Below are positions 37,142 to 49,600 of a stretch of 64,000 nucleotides of DNA, in pieces. The notes beneath the pieces were generated by a model. The model searched no databases and was not told the DNA's origin. It worked only from the letters and a program-made list of their open reading frames with translations. The position numbers were made by a program, and so were the translations under genes. This DNA comes from Oenanthe sinensis (Eukaryota; Streptophyta; Magnoliopsida; Apiales; Apiaceae). The stretch spans positions 30,688,860 to 30,752,859 of the forward strand of contig CM053796.1 in the NCBI GenBank assembly GCA_028671895.1, given 5' to 3'. Numbering within the stretch: position 1 is the stretch's first letter; every line of letters begins with the position of its first letter.

Positions 37142-37814
37142 TTACATAAATTTAGTACCTGGTTTCTTGCGAGGCTGGTGATCTGGTAGATTATTGGTTG
37201 CATATGGGATGAAAACTCCTGTCCCACCTGATGACCCGTTATTTGACCCGGTTTCTCCAAGAAATACCACCTTCATACCCGACCCATTATGTAAAGTACT
37301 GCTCAAAAACCTTTGTTGCTGATTCTGATGCCTATATCTCTTATCCTGCTATTAATTTGGATACATATGTACACAGATGAATATATAGATATCAATAATT
37401 ATACAAATTAATTTTAACATTAAGTTAAATACAAAATCAAACATGACAGTTAATTTGGGACGGAGAAAAGTGAGGGGTCGAATGTTGAAAATATTTAAAT
37501 ATCTCAAAAGATAAATAATGTTAGAGGTGAAACTAGTGAATAACATGTACCTTATTACTTTGTACAAGATGGTTGATATGAAGATGAGAAGGTTTAGGTT
37601 TGTTGGTATTGGCAAGATGAGAAGTTGTTAAGTTTTCATCATCTTCTTGTAACATGTTTTCAGCCATTTGACGAGTTAACTCGGCTATGAATTCTTCTTG
37701 ATCGGATGTTTCATCGGTAGATGACCCACATGATGACCCGAACCCGCTTAGAATAGATTCACCACTTGTATCTCCTTCATGTAATTTCTCATTAACCAGC
37801 TGTTTTGCCAACAT
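37142..37814 (-). CDS. small conserved-looking plant protein of unknown function
   Basis: Two exons: 37551-37814 (ATG at 37814, MLAKQLVNEKLHEGD) and 37142-37345. Donor GTACATG and acceptor AGCAG give 155 residues and a phase-0 junction. I do not know its function. Visible features are an acidic Ser-rich stretch, EEFIAELTRQMAENMLQED (probable amphipathic helix, residues ~43-61), a Gln/His-rich part, and MKVVFLGETGS...GGTGVFIPY followed by RKKPG. From memory, uncharacterised plant proteins with an FIAELTRQMA...GTGVFLPR layout are longer and continue after RKKPG. Here the frame ends five codons later, at a place (CAG/GTACT) that could also be a splice donor, so a further exon may exist or the gene may be cut short. 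No signal peptide or membrane span is seen. Confidence 0.6.
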
Positions 37815-38615
37815 TTTAATTTCACTTAGTGTGTGTGTGTGTATTTTTATAAATATATAAGCATGCAAATAGAGTCTTTGTAGGTATGATGTTTTTGAGA
37901 GAAAGCAATGCAAGTTAGAGGGGCAAAAGGAGTGTTTTAAGAGATGGAATGAAGCTAGGAAACTTTAAAAAAGGTTGAGATTTGAGTCGGTGATAAATAC
38001 ATGTAGTTCGTGTATAAATAATGCCTACACGTAAGATACATGTGGGTGGGTCAGGTGTAACTTAAGGTGTCAAAATTAAATATATAGGGTTTAGTTAGTT
38101 AGTTGGATGTGTGTGTTTGTTCAACTACGTAGCAGGATGATATTTAATGGTAGGGATTGTTTACTTAACTCTCTAGCTATGTTCTTATCTTTATATTTCT
38201 GTCTTTTCTGCCCTTGACACAATTGGTATTTATCTATCTATAGCTTCTATTTTTTCTTATGCATATACCATCATATCATATGAGTATCTAGCTAGCTCTA
38301 GCTATTTGGCTTTGTATGTTCTCGTGGTAATCTTCGGATACAGGGAGTGGGTATCCGTTGAAAAATGTGGGTAGAAGCCCCACATTGTCAAGTCATTTTA
38401 AACATAAGTTTGAATGCTTTTTGGGTGCGTGCATGTAACAAGTTATGGTTGAAATACGTTCTTGAGAGTTTTTCAACGCATATTTAAGTATTCAAAATGA
38501 TCAAGGGATGAATGAGATATGATTATATAAAGTTGGTCCCTTAAAAGTGGGAAAATAAGAATGAAAACTTGAACCCCACATTAAATTGAAAAAGTGGTTT
38601 CCATGACTTTACAGG

Positions 38616-40863
38616 GTTATTAACATTCTATCCCTCAAAGTTTTGACGAAAATGCACATCAACCCTCAAAGTATAAAAACGTATCTTTACGTCCTTAAAG
38701 TTTGTCACTTGTACATTCTGACCCTCAAACATTGTATTTCAATATTTTTTTCCTTATTTTACCCTTGATTCTATTATATATGTTTATGACATTAATTCAT
38801 AACTACTTTTTTTACTTATACCTGTAATTACACATCATTTTCTAGGAACCCAACATTATCTAGTTTACGACTTCGAAATGGATGCATTAGTTACTTTTGC
38901 ATAACGGATTTTTAAAATTTCTTCATCCACTTTCGATCACTACTAGTGGCTTTTGATTGTTAGTTGATGATGCATCTATCCTATGTTTACTCTTTTTGCA
39001 TCATCTACATGAAATTCATCTATAAAATTAACAAACTATACATGTCAGAGGCTTACAGAAACAATTCGATATAAGAATCAAGATGTACAAATGCTAAATT
39101 TTGAGGGTTGTTACATATATTTGTGGAAACTTTGAGGGCTATTACGTATATTTAAGGAAACTTTGAGGGCCAAAATTATATGTACAAGGGTAAAATTGAA
39201 ATAAAATTATTAAAAAATAAGAAAAATGGTCAATATGTGTGTAACACCCTCTTCCCAAAATGAGATGAGGGGTTACTTCCAAATCACAAACCTGTATATA
39301 GAGTACTAAAATCCACCTTATAATAAATAAATATGTCCAACAATGTCTCCAAAATAATATTAAAACCTCCAAAATAACTCAAAGCAATAAATGTGGATAC
39401 ATCCAAAATCTCTAATAATAAACAATGTCTAAAAAGAAATGCGAGAAGTTCAAACGTCCTAATAAATGAAATAAAGGTAGCTCTCCATCACAAGCCCAAG
39501 ATCCCCCCTAAGTACCTACCAGAAGAAAGAATAAGGCATGAGTCAAATACTCAGTACGGATTGGAATACAGTTTTATAAAACAGAAAGAAGATATATAGT
39601 TTGACAGATATAAATAAATATTACTCCCTCCGTGCCTAAATATTTTTCTCATTTTGACTTTTGACACTATTCATTGTAATTGATTGACTACTAATTTACG
39701 CATAATTTATAAGACAAAATATAATCATGAGTGATCTTATTTGATTCGTATTTGTGAATACTTTAATACAGTGAAGTTTTTATATTTAATACTAATACAA
39801 AATTAAAGATATTAACAATCAAAAGTGTGCGTTGGCAAACGTGTCCAGTCAAAACAGGAAAAGTTTTATGGCACAGAGGGAGTAATTTTTAAAACAAGGC
39901 TAAAGCAAAGAGGGGTTGGGATATTTCATACTGATACAGAACAGATAACAGATATACACATCATAGGGTACCTAATGCGTGCAACAAACCGGACAACGTG
40001 TATGGCATATTAAACGTCACCGTCAAATATCAAATCATAAATCAAATCAAATTTTGGGTGCACTCACGTATCCTCAAACAAATATCAAATACGCAAAGCT
40101 CGTCACCTGAGTTATCAGAAGGATACGCCGTGACTAATCGCACTGCCACGGAAGTGTCATGCCATTGGTACCGCAATGACATGGTTGTAGTACCCCTGCA
40201 GCTGGTTAACTCGGTATACCCTATATCACTCTAAGGGTTCAAATAAAATAATTTTCACAATTTTAAAATCACCTGAACAGATATTTCAAATATTCTACGC
40301 AGATATGTAACATACATAATTTTCAAAAATCGCAGAGACAAATATTTAAATATTTCGAAATGGACTTTAAAATAACTTTCGGAGAATCAAAATAGTTAAA
40401 ATGAATAATAACGGAAAGAACAGATTTACGAACAGAACGAATTAAATATAATTAATCCTAAAAAGAGTAGCGTTGAAGAGAAAGGAGACAAAATCCGTAC
40501 CTCGAAAATAGCAATCACTAGCACTAACGATATCCGTAAATGGCCATCTAAACACCCGGATCTCACTCTAATTTACAAAAAAAATAATATAATATAATAA
40601 AAGGTTGATTTTAGTACTCTATATACAGTTTTGTGATTTGGAAGTAACCCATCATCTCATTTTGGGAAGGGGGTGTTACAGAGTGGATTTTAGTACTCTA
40701 TATACAGGTTTGTGGTTTGGAAGTAACCTCTCGTCTCATTTTGGGAACGGGGTGTTACAATGTGCAAGTGCCAAATTTTAAGGGCGCAAAAGTATGTTTT
40801 TTGTATTTTGAGGGCTATTGTGTGTACTTTCGTGTAAACTTTAAGGGTTAAAATGTTAATAAC
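38616..40863. mobile_element. long-TIR (Mutator-like) element, interrupted
   Basis: The left end (38616 onward, GTTATTAACATTCTA...CCCTCAAAG) and the right end (40863 backward, GTTATTAACATTTTAACCC) form imperfect inverted repeats of about 110 bp with repeated CCCTCAAAGT-type words. More inverted copies of these words lie at 39050-39235. No transposase frame is seen. A clean target duplication could not be recognised. The element is split by the insertion at 39240-40759. Confidence 0.6.
39240..40759. mobile_element. LTR-like insertion with 77-bp inverted ends and ATGTG target duplication
   Basis: Begins TGTAACACCCTCTTCCC and ends GGGAACGGGGTGTTACA, with ATGTG repeated exactly on both sides (39235-39239 and 40760-40764). 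TGTAACACCC at the start and the 5-bp duplication look like a solo LTR of a Ty3/gypsy element. However, the first ~77 bases are also present inverted at the right end, there in two tandem copies (about 40603-40678 and 40684-40759). A normal LTR has only short inverted ends. There is no coding frame. Confidence 0.8.
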
Positions 40864-41904
40864 TCGTCTTTATATAGTTTAACACTTATGTAGAATTTAA
40901 GTTGTGTTAGTATGGTGTTGCTCCACCACCCACGTGCGCGCAGGGGTTGCAAATCATGGGATTTCGAGGGCAAATTCGTGGTTTCGCAAGCCTGCGGACA
41001 TGAATGCAGCACAACCGTCCTCAAATAATCCTCTTTTCCTGGTATAGTTTTCTTGCTATGTTCAAGTTAGCTGAAGGTGGCTGTTACTCCATAACATCAC
41101 GTTTTATCCTGGGAGGCTATCGACTCGCGCATATGATGAGGACGAAATAGCTTTAAGGAGACAGTTTTGTACTAGACTCGAGACAACTCTCTCATGTCCT
41201 TTCAGTTTCTATTACTTGCACACACGAACACTTATATTATATTATTGTGTTTTTTGCATATTGGTTAACAATATCTAAATACGGAACGACCCAATGTCTA
41301 ATAACATCTCCGATAGTTTTTCAATAGTAACTCTTTAAGTTAAAATTTGAAGAAAATAAATAAATACATTTTTCAGAGAATTTTAATGATTCTTTAAATT
41401 ATTAAAAATTTCTTCTACCTTCTCATTTGTAAGAGTTTCATCTCCACGTACATAGATATATAAAAAATCCGAATCTAAAAAATCTGTCCATGTCAAAATC
41501 AATAAAAATTAACTTAGCTCTTAAAAACTTTTTGAAATTTCTTGGAGAAATCTAATACTCGTAAAAGAAGTTATATTTATACACATCGAGGTCATGTAAA
41601 GTTTGGCGAAAATTTGGAACATATTCTTAAAGTGTAATTTCCAAAGTTCAAAAAAAATAAAGTTAATGTGAAACAAAGCCAAAGTAGAGATAGGAGAATC
41701 AATGTTATTCTTAACAGATATTAAAGTGCAAATTTATATTATTACAAATTTAAGTGCAAGGTTTTTTAGTTTAGTAACCCACTTGCAAGGTGAGTGCGAG
41801 TTTGATTATGAATAAATCATTTAACCCATTAATTAACCATTCATAACAGATGATTCCTTGGACACTTTGATAGAGACGAATGAGAGTTTCAAGGGGTCAC
41901 CTAG

Positions 41905-42490
41905 GACTGAGTAACGGTCGGTTCAGTCAGTTTTTAATGGTCAAACTGGACCAGACCACTAATAGCGGTTTTTTCGTATCTCAAACCTGGACCAGACCGC
42001 TTGGATATTGGACCAAACCGAACCAAACCGCAATTAAACGGTCCGATTCGGTCGGTTACGATTTTAAATCAAACTATTTAATATGAAAATTTTAGACATA
42101 AAAAACCCTTCTTAAATCATATCTAGTGTCCCAATACTGTCAAAAAAAATGTCAATTTTAGTACATACATTACTAGTTTACTACATTATGAAAATACTAA
42201 TATGTGCCCAAATGGCCATATTAATATTATGCAAAACAAAAAAAATACATTTCAGGAGTAGCAATCTTAATTCTAGAAGAAATATTATGCAAGACATATA
42301 TATAAGACAAATATAAGTAAATGCAAAATAAATTTATATTATATATATATATATATTTGTAACGGTCTAGTTCGGTCTTAATGGTCGGTTTAGAAATTAC
42401 CGGACCAAAAAATAAATAACGGTTTATATTTAAATCAAACCAAACCGCTAAAAGCGATTTGGTTGGTTATTTTTTGCTCAACCCGCAAAT
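41905..42490. repeat. CGGTTTGG-rich repeat, probable old MITE
   Basis: Rich in CGGTC, GACC and AAACCG words in both orientations (GGACCAGACC, CCAAACCGAACC, GGTTTAGAAATTACCGG), the pattern of several plant non-autonomous DNA elements. Clean ends and a target duplication were not found. Confidence 0.35.
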
Positions 42491-42615
42491 CGCAAGTACA
42501 CTAGTTACAAATTACAATTACAAGAAATGATATTAATCGCTAGTTACAAATTACAAGAAATGATATTAATCATATTTTTACTTGATACTACCCGTATTTA
42601 AAATTTTATTACAAA

Positions 42616-42688
42616 CGCGCCAGGAAGGGGTCGAACCTTCGACTTTCTGCTTAGGAAACAGACGCTCTATCCACTGAGCTACAGGCGC
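42616..42688 (-). tRNA. tRNA-Arg (anticodon CCU)
   Basis: A 73-nt cloverleaf. Acceptor arm GCGCCTG/CTGGCGC (one mismatch), A-box TAGCTCAGTGG with D arm GCTC/GAGC, anticodon arm TCTGT-TTCCTAA-GCAGA with anticodon CCT, and T arm GAAGG-TTCGACC-CCTTC containing the B box. It decodes AGG. No intron and no encoded CCA. It lies 118 bases upstream of the presenilin start, on the opposite strand. Confidence 0.96.
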
Positions 42689-42806
42689 GATATGGCACTT
42701 AAAATAATTTACATATCTAAAACTGACAGAAAAAGACCATTACACAGATTCCCCTGTATCTATCTACACGACTAGACCCCAATAACTCAACTCATCCGAT
42801 CAAGAA

Positions 42807-44092
42807 ATGGAAACCGGCAGCATTCTTGAATCAATCGGGTCGGAAATCATCGGCGTCATGTCCCCTGTATCTATATGCATGTTTCTCGTAGTTGTCTTAG
42901 TCTACACTCTCTCTTCCTCCAACAATTTCGGGTCCGAACCGCCGCCAATCTCGTCTATGTCGAAACATCCTCGGATTCGACATCCCAGAAACTCGAAGGC
43001 TCGCTTCTCAATGCCCTTGTCTTTGTTATTCTAATTGCTGCTGTTACTTTCTTGTTAGTATTATTGTATTATTATAATTTCACTGGTTTCTTGAAGAATT
43101 ATATGCGTTTCTCTGCTTTTTTTGTGCTTGGGACTATGGGTGGGTCTATTTTTCTGAGTGTTATTCAGTTTTTTTCGATACCCGTTGATTCGATTACTTG
43201 TTTTGTGCTGTTGTTTAATTTTACTTTGGTGGGTGTGCTTTCGTTGTTTTCGGAGGGGTTTCCGATTTTGTTGAGGCAGAGTTATATGGTTGTGTTGGGG
43301 ATTATTGTTGCGGCTTGGTTTACTAAGTTGCCTGAGTGGACTACGTGGACGTTGTTGGTGGCATTGGCTTTCTATGATTTGGTTGCTGTGTTGGCACCGG
43401 GTGGGCCGCTTAGGATTTTGGTTGAGTTGGCGTCGAGTAGGGATGGGGAGCTTCCGGCTTTGATTTATGAGGCCAGGCCGGTGGTTTCCAGGGAGAGTAA
43501 TCGGGGTTTGGGGATGTTGGTGGGTGGGGTTTCGGATTCGGAATGTGTAGAGGTTGAAATGGTGGCGAGGGGTGGTGAGAGTAGGAATCGGAGTATTGGT
43601 GTGGAGTATACTTCTGTTCTTGTTGAGAGTGATGATATTGAAGTAGTTGGAAGAGATGAAGGGGAGACTTCTCCGTTGGTGCCTAATTCACGGGAAAGGG
43701 GTGGTTTGGAATATGAGAGACGGGATGTGCAAGGGGAGATTTCTCCACTTGTTGAGTTGTTAGGGATGGGGGATGGTGCTGGTGAGGGGAGGAGGGATGC
43801 TTTGGATACCGAAGTGGCCACAAGTAGAGGTATTAAGCTTGGTCTTGGTGACTTTGTTTTCTATAGTGTTCTTGTGGGCAGAGCTGCAATGTATGATCTG
43901 ATGACTGTGTATGCTTGTTATCTTGCAATAATATCGGGTCTGGGTTGTACTCTTATTTTGTTAGCTGTGCGTCGTCAAGCTCTTCCTGCCCTTCCGATTT
44001 CTATTACACTAGGCATCATGTTTTACTTCTTAACTCGGTTGATAATGGAACCATTTGTTGTTGGGACAGCCACAAATTTGATGATGTTTTAA
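42807..44092 (+). CDS. PSN: presenilin, intramembrane aspartyl protease (apparent frameshift near the N-terminus)
   Basis: Catalytic subunit of the gamma-secretase-type complex, a multipass membrane protein. It is intronless here, as plant presenilins usually are. Catalytic motifs are intact: YD in ALAFYDLVAVL, GLGD in LGLGDFVFYS and PAL in ALPALPIS. The large loop between the two Asp is hydrophilic and acidic. The catalytic frame is open from 42875 to 44092. However, the conserved start (METGSILESIG) and first membrane segment (MSPVSICMFLVVVLVYTL) lie in another frame starting at 42807, and the join needs one base around 42930-42960. So either a real frameshift damages the gene, the assembly dropped a base, or translation starts at the later ATG (42875) without membrane segment 1. 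The frame is otherwise undamaged over about 390 codons, which argues against an old pseudogene. Confidence 0.93.
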
Positions 44093-45164
44093 AAGCCCGA
44101 ACATTTTCCACAAGATGTCTGTTGTTTAGGGTTATACTGTTTGAAGAGATTAGAGATGACTTTTTCTAGAAGAATGAGGTAAATTCCTCCAGGATAGCGT
44201 GTCTAGTTAAAGATAATTTGTAGCTTCTTGTCATACATGCATTTAGATCTGGTTCAACCAGCTATTCTACTGCATTGAAGTACAAATGGGCAGCAATTCA
44301 GTATGGAAAACTATCAAAAATGTACATTATTTGGGATATATCTCTTTAGGTAGTTGTCCTCTTATGCAGCAGAAAATCTAACTTGTAAATCTATTTTGTC
44401 GGCATTTAGTGTTGGTTCCTCGTACTATCTGCTTATTAACTATCAAAAATTAATAATAATAAGTTATCATCAATAATTTTTATGATTATAAGGTGTTTGT
44501 AATTTTTGAATCTACCGAGGCTGCAACAAGTTGAACAAAAATGAGCCAAAATAACACATCACAGACAAATGGCACAAATGATTTCCGGATGGGGAGGAGA
44601 TACTTCAACATTAGACATGAGATGTTTGTGAAATCAATTATCATTCGGAAAGTTACAGGCTTCTAATATATTCATTACACAGGTAACTAGTGTTTAGATT
44701 CATAAACTTCTCCATGTTAACTTTAAAATGGAAATGTTTTCATGGAGGTGGTTGGGTTCACAAATATTTTCTAGTTGGCGTGCGCGTGTGTTAAACAGTC
44801 AACATATATGGTTATTTACCAAATGGTTAACATTTTAATTGATAATTGCATTGGTAGTTGAGAACTAAGACCTGTTAATGAGTTGCTTATCTAAAAATGG
44901 GGGAGAATGCAAGTATATGTGTCATGTATACCAATAGTTTATTCCAATTCCAAGATATTTGTGTAATTAATTTCAAAATAAGGCTAATATTTTCTGCAGG
45001 TTGATGCTTATGATTATATCAGTTTACTTTCCTACCTTCTCATCCATTTCATTCAGCTCATGTCTTACTCTTCCAAACTCCATGTTGTAAACGTGTTTAA
45101 AAAATGACCAACAAGTTAGCAATTTAGCATCAACCTTCTAACCTATCCGCCCAGATAAAATCAT
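44093..45164. other. presenilin 3' flank and spacer, no gene seen
   Basis: Holds the probable presenilin 3' UTR and AT-rich spacer. No supported ORF. Confidence 0.4.
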
Positions 45165-45296
45165 CTCAATTTTCAATCAACAGAGCCACAAACTCTTCGA
45201 AATAGCCTTCTTTTCAGAAAATGGCCTGGCTCAATTTTCAATCAACAGAGCCACACAAACTCTTCGAAATAGCCTTCTTTTCAGAAAATGGCCCAG
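45165..45296. repeat. 65-67-bp tandem duplication
   Basis: CTCAATTTTCAATCAACAGA... is repeated at 45165-45229 and 45230-45296. The second copy has two extra bases (CA) in GCCACACAAAC. The second copy is open in one frame (EPHKLFEIAFFSENGPAK), which suggests decayed coding DNA. Confidence 0.9.
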
Positions 45297-45619
45297 CTAA
45301 GACCGTGCTGTTAGACGAGGCCATGAACTTCATGTATTCACGATTTCACCTTCAACGCCCCTTAATTACCAGGTAGATTTTTTTACCCCACAAAGCCAAC
45401 AGTTGCGGACTGTCTTGAACAAGCTTTACTTTTCAATCAATTTATAGAGCTATATTCAATTGGATAACCATTGATCGCTGCTGTACACACTAAAACTCTG
45501 CGACTACGGTATATGCGATCCAGAAATATACACAACCTAGCAGTTGGTTGCCATACAAGTCCATACGAGTCCACAAAGATTGTGATATTATACAAGAAAC
45601 TTAGTCCTTTACTGTTTTA

Positions 45620-45850
45620 CAGAGTTATGATGAAGACTCACAGCATCATGCAATAACTGAAAGGGCTACGAAGGCTGTTGAACAGGTTTAGTGTTTTTCT
45701 GAATTCAACTCACCGTGTCGATATCAAAGATGTCTTGAGAAGGATCTACATGATACCAGAAGAGCGCATTCGTGTTATCCTCAATGGCATTGATGAGATT
45801 ATCAGGCTAAATTTTGATATTGGTAAAACTTTTTAGAATAAGTTCAAATT
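45620..45850 (+). pseudogene. GT4-type glycosyltransferase fragment
   Basis: The plus strand encodes RRIYMIPEERIRVILNGIDE (about 45739-45800), matching the conserved 'x-IPxxRVxVILNGVDE' block of GT-B glycosyltransferases of family 4 in plants. The upstream part (SYDEDSQHHAITERATKAVE) is in another frame. A stop follows GKTF. No start, no EX7E motif and no complete domain are present. It is probably a relic of a longer gene or a captured exon. Confidence 0.6.
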
Positions 45851-46641
45851 CTAACGAACTGATTTTTTAAAAATGCGAGACGGCCCGAAGAGTGTTATTG
45901 ATATTCAGTTCCCTTAACTGATATTCAATAAGACAATGACTATCCAAGGGTCTTATTGCTTCAGTTTTCAAGACCATGAATATACTAAAAACCATGTGAA
46001 CCTAGTAATGGCGAGAAAATTTTGTATCACGCCAAATCCATATCATGAAAATCATGATAACACTTTGATCTACCTACCATTCCAACCAGAACATGCAGAT
46101 GTTCAATAGATTGTTAAATGCATGGACTTTCAAGTACAACTTGGAATACAATGATAATTCTAAGAAGCACAGATTATTATTAGTATCCATTCATAAAACT
46201 GAAAGGCAAATTCTAATGTACAACCATCCAACGTTTTCGTCCAAGTATCAGCATTATATATGTCTACAGGTTTTCATTCCTAAATACATTGATGACGACA
46301 GATAGACAGAAGAGCATAATACTTGAGACTGGAATTGTAAATGATGGTATATTATTCTTCCAGATCCTTATGATGTTCACAACCGGTCCATCTTCAAGTA
46401 TCCTAGATTTTCCATATATAAAAGTAGAACTGTAAGAATGAGATAATAAAGAGCGTGCCTTCTATATATTCCAACCCCCGAAATATGAAAAAGAAAGAAA
46501 AAGAGGAACAAAAGAAGGCATAACCATAGACTAACCTACAGCACTAGCAAATATATGTAAATGAAAACATATGATACAATAAAATTGTATGGAAAAGGCT
46601 AACCATGTCAGCAGGACTTGTGGCGAAAAGAACTCACACTG

Positions 46642-49600
46642 TCAAGTATGTAGATAATTAGCAGCCATCATTAGCTCCAGAGTCAATTCAGGTTCAATGT
46701 GGAATTCTGTCTCCTTTCCACTGATACATAAGTTAACTGTGTAAGTGATACACCCACCCACACAATACACATGCACACATGCATGTAAGATTTACCAGGA
46801 ATAAACAACTATTTCACAGAATTAATTGTTGCCACATTTACTAAGAAAATTCCTCCGAAGAAAGTATAACATGATTAGTTAGGAACTGCAAATATCAGAT
46901 CAATTAGTGTAATGTTTAATATATAACGAAATGGCATCATTCATGCATGTTATCCCCACAATCCTTGCAAATTGTCAGGATACTACAAGTAGATATCAAA
47001 AAATGTATCTTGGGAAAAAAAATACCACATTAATAGTAATGAAGCATCCTAATTATGGTTAAACCACCCCAGACCTTCACTCTAATGATTCTATTATAAG
47101 TGTATCTGCTTAGACCCTCCCAGATTATTTATATAGGAATACCCAAAGCAATAAATCCTATATCACTTGCTATCCACCCCCTCCCCTTTCTTGTTCTGTA
47201 ATTTTGATCAAAAGACAAACACTTTCATAGATTCGATCAATCCCGTTTGAATGATTTATATTACCCATTCCCCAGTCAAGTCAAACAAAGGTGATCCATT
47301 AGCCCGATATGAGCTAAATCATCCAAGTTTTCATGTGCCTCCACTTCTCAGTACGAAGTTGCATAAAGGACTAAATGATGTCTTTGCATCATTGACTTGT
47401 AATATCAACTCAATAGGAAAGTTCATCGTATAAGAAACTGCATCCATGATTCCATGTTGCATTGTCAACCACCATACAGAATACCTATTTAGTTAAATGA
47501 TAGTGCTCAAAGAAGAATCGTTTCGCACTGGCACCTTGTGGATCTTACACAAATGTCTGATCCTAGTTTTTCCCTTTAACCAATGTCTATGCATATTTTC
47601 TCAAGGATGGTAAAAAATTTAATGCAATCATTCGCTGTACCCAATGTGATCAACAAGAGCCTTGGAGTCTGAGGTGTGCAATGAAGATGTCTATTTAGAA
47701 TGCCTAATAAAAAACAAGCAAATTCATAATTTACTTTTGCAATATCTACATTTACAAGGGGATCCTATGGTTAGTTTTCTGTCCATTAGCACTCAGAAAG
47801 AAGAGGAATATAATGCATGTTCATTTGTCTGAGAAGAGTAAGAAATTATTAAATAATAACCAGGATCAAATAATTTGCTAACTTCTCTATAATCCTTATA
47901 TACATCCCTCAGGGTTCTGGTTGTGTAAAGGTTGTGGCAATGTGTTAAATTAAACTTACAAGACACCTACAGTTTCCTATTTCTAAAACGTAGGTGACTA
48001 GTGTTACTAATAAACCAATGACCTGATGATGCTCATAGGACTCCATACGAAAGTAGAATATAGAGATAGCCAAAATCAGTTGAACAAGTATTACGATTTA
48101 AACTAGGAAGCATGAGTGCGGGTGTGGGGGTGTGCGATACGGGGATACGTGAATTTGGCAAATCAAAAAATATGGGGATACAGCTGCCGCGGTGCGGGGG
48201 GATGGGATTCAGCAAATATTTATTTATTTTAAATATTATATATATAGGCTTGTGTTCAAATACAAACTTCATTATTCTACAAACTTTTCAAGATCATCAA
48301 TTTTGATCTCGTTTCAAACCTTCATTATGTTTAATACAATACTTATAATGATTTCATATATTTTTCCATTAATATAAACCGTGTGATTTATAATATTTTT
48401 ATCAAGGTGATTTGTATAGTTGTAACTGGTGATTTGTATCTGTGATTTTTTTTTTACAGAGCAGTGGCCATAAATACCTGCTGGATACGCATTCTCGGAT
48501 TACGTATCTTGAATACGCATAGGCCAAAGGGGTATCTTATGAATTTATTTCAAGAATTATTCTTTTGATTATGTGTATCACTGCATACGCTTCTTCCAAA
48601 TACGTATTACTGATATTGCTAAATGAAGTATATGTATATATTGTGAGGATGGAAAGAAAATTAATGTTTGAAAGCATGAACAAATAGGTAAGATCTGATG
48701 TTTCAATTTACATAAGATGTAAATTATTGTAATAAGAAGATTGCAAGTGATTAATTATATTGGATTTAGGCTATTTGAATTGACGGTCATGACTGTGTTG
48801 TGAAAGTTTCAGAGGAGACAATTTAATCAGAAGAAGACAAGACGACTAACTGAGAGGAAGGGGAAAACAAGATACAACAACAACACAACTTAAATAATTA
48901 CGCATTTATAACAAGCGTATTTGAGTGGTACATATGGCCACCATTCTAAAAAATGGTAAACTTAGCATTTATGGTTGAAAAAATGGTATTATTGTCATTT
49001 TTGTTTTTGATTATTTGTATGATATTACTGGACACTTATCATCGTTGTAATTAGTGATTTGTAGAGTTATAAATGGTGATTTGTAAGGTTTGTAGAATAA
49101 GGTAGTTTGTAGTAGAATATATATATATATATATATATATATATCATTAACTATTAATATAATAATTACTTAAAAACACAACTGATGCATTATTTATAAA
49201 GTGTTTAAGTGACTAAATAATTAATTAATTACTTAATTAATTGATCCCCAAGAATCGGGTTCGTGATGCGGCGGGTGAGAGAAGAATCCCTGCTTTTGAG
49301 GATTTAAATTAATTTACGGAATAATCGTTTAGAAAAAACAAGTTCAAGTTGATGTAGATATTAATTATTTACTACTTGAAAGTTGTGTGACCAAGAGTGG
49401 AAATAAGTAGTAATCTAATCATCTAAATTGTTTAACGACTTAGTTAATCATCAAAAACAAAAGCTCAAAGAAAATGCCAAATATATCCAATCAGGCAATC
49501 ACAAAACAAGGAAAATATCAATCAACATAAAAGCAAGCAAAAAATGCAGAACTTATACGACACGAAAACCCCACACAATGAAAGTAAAATAAAATAAAAC

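Noticed and set aside
43465..43821. Minus-strand ORF of 118 codons
   Set aside because: Antisense shadow of the presenilin hydrophilic loop.
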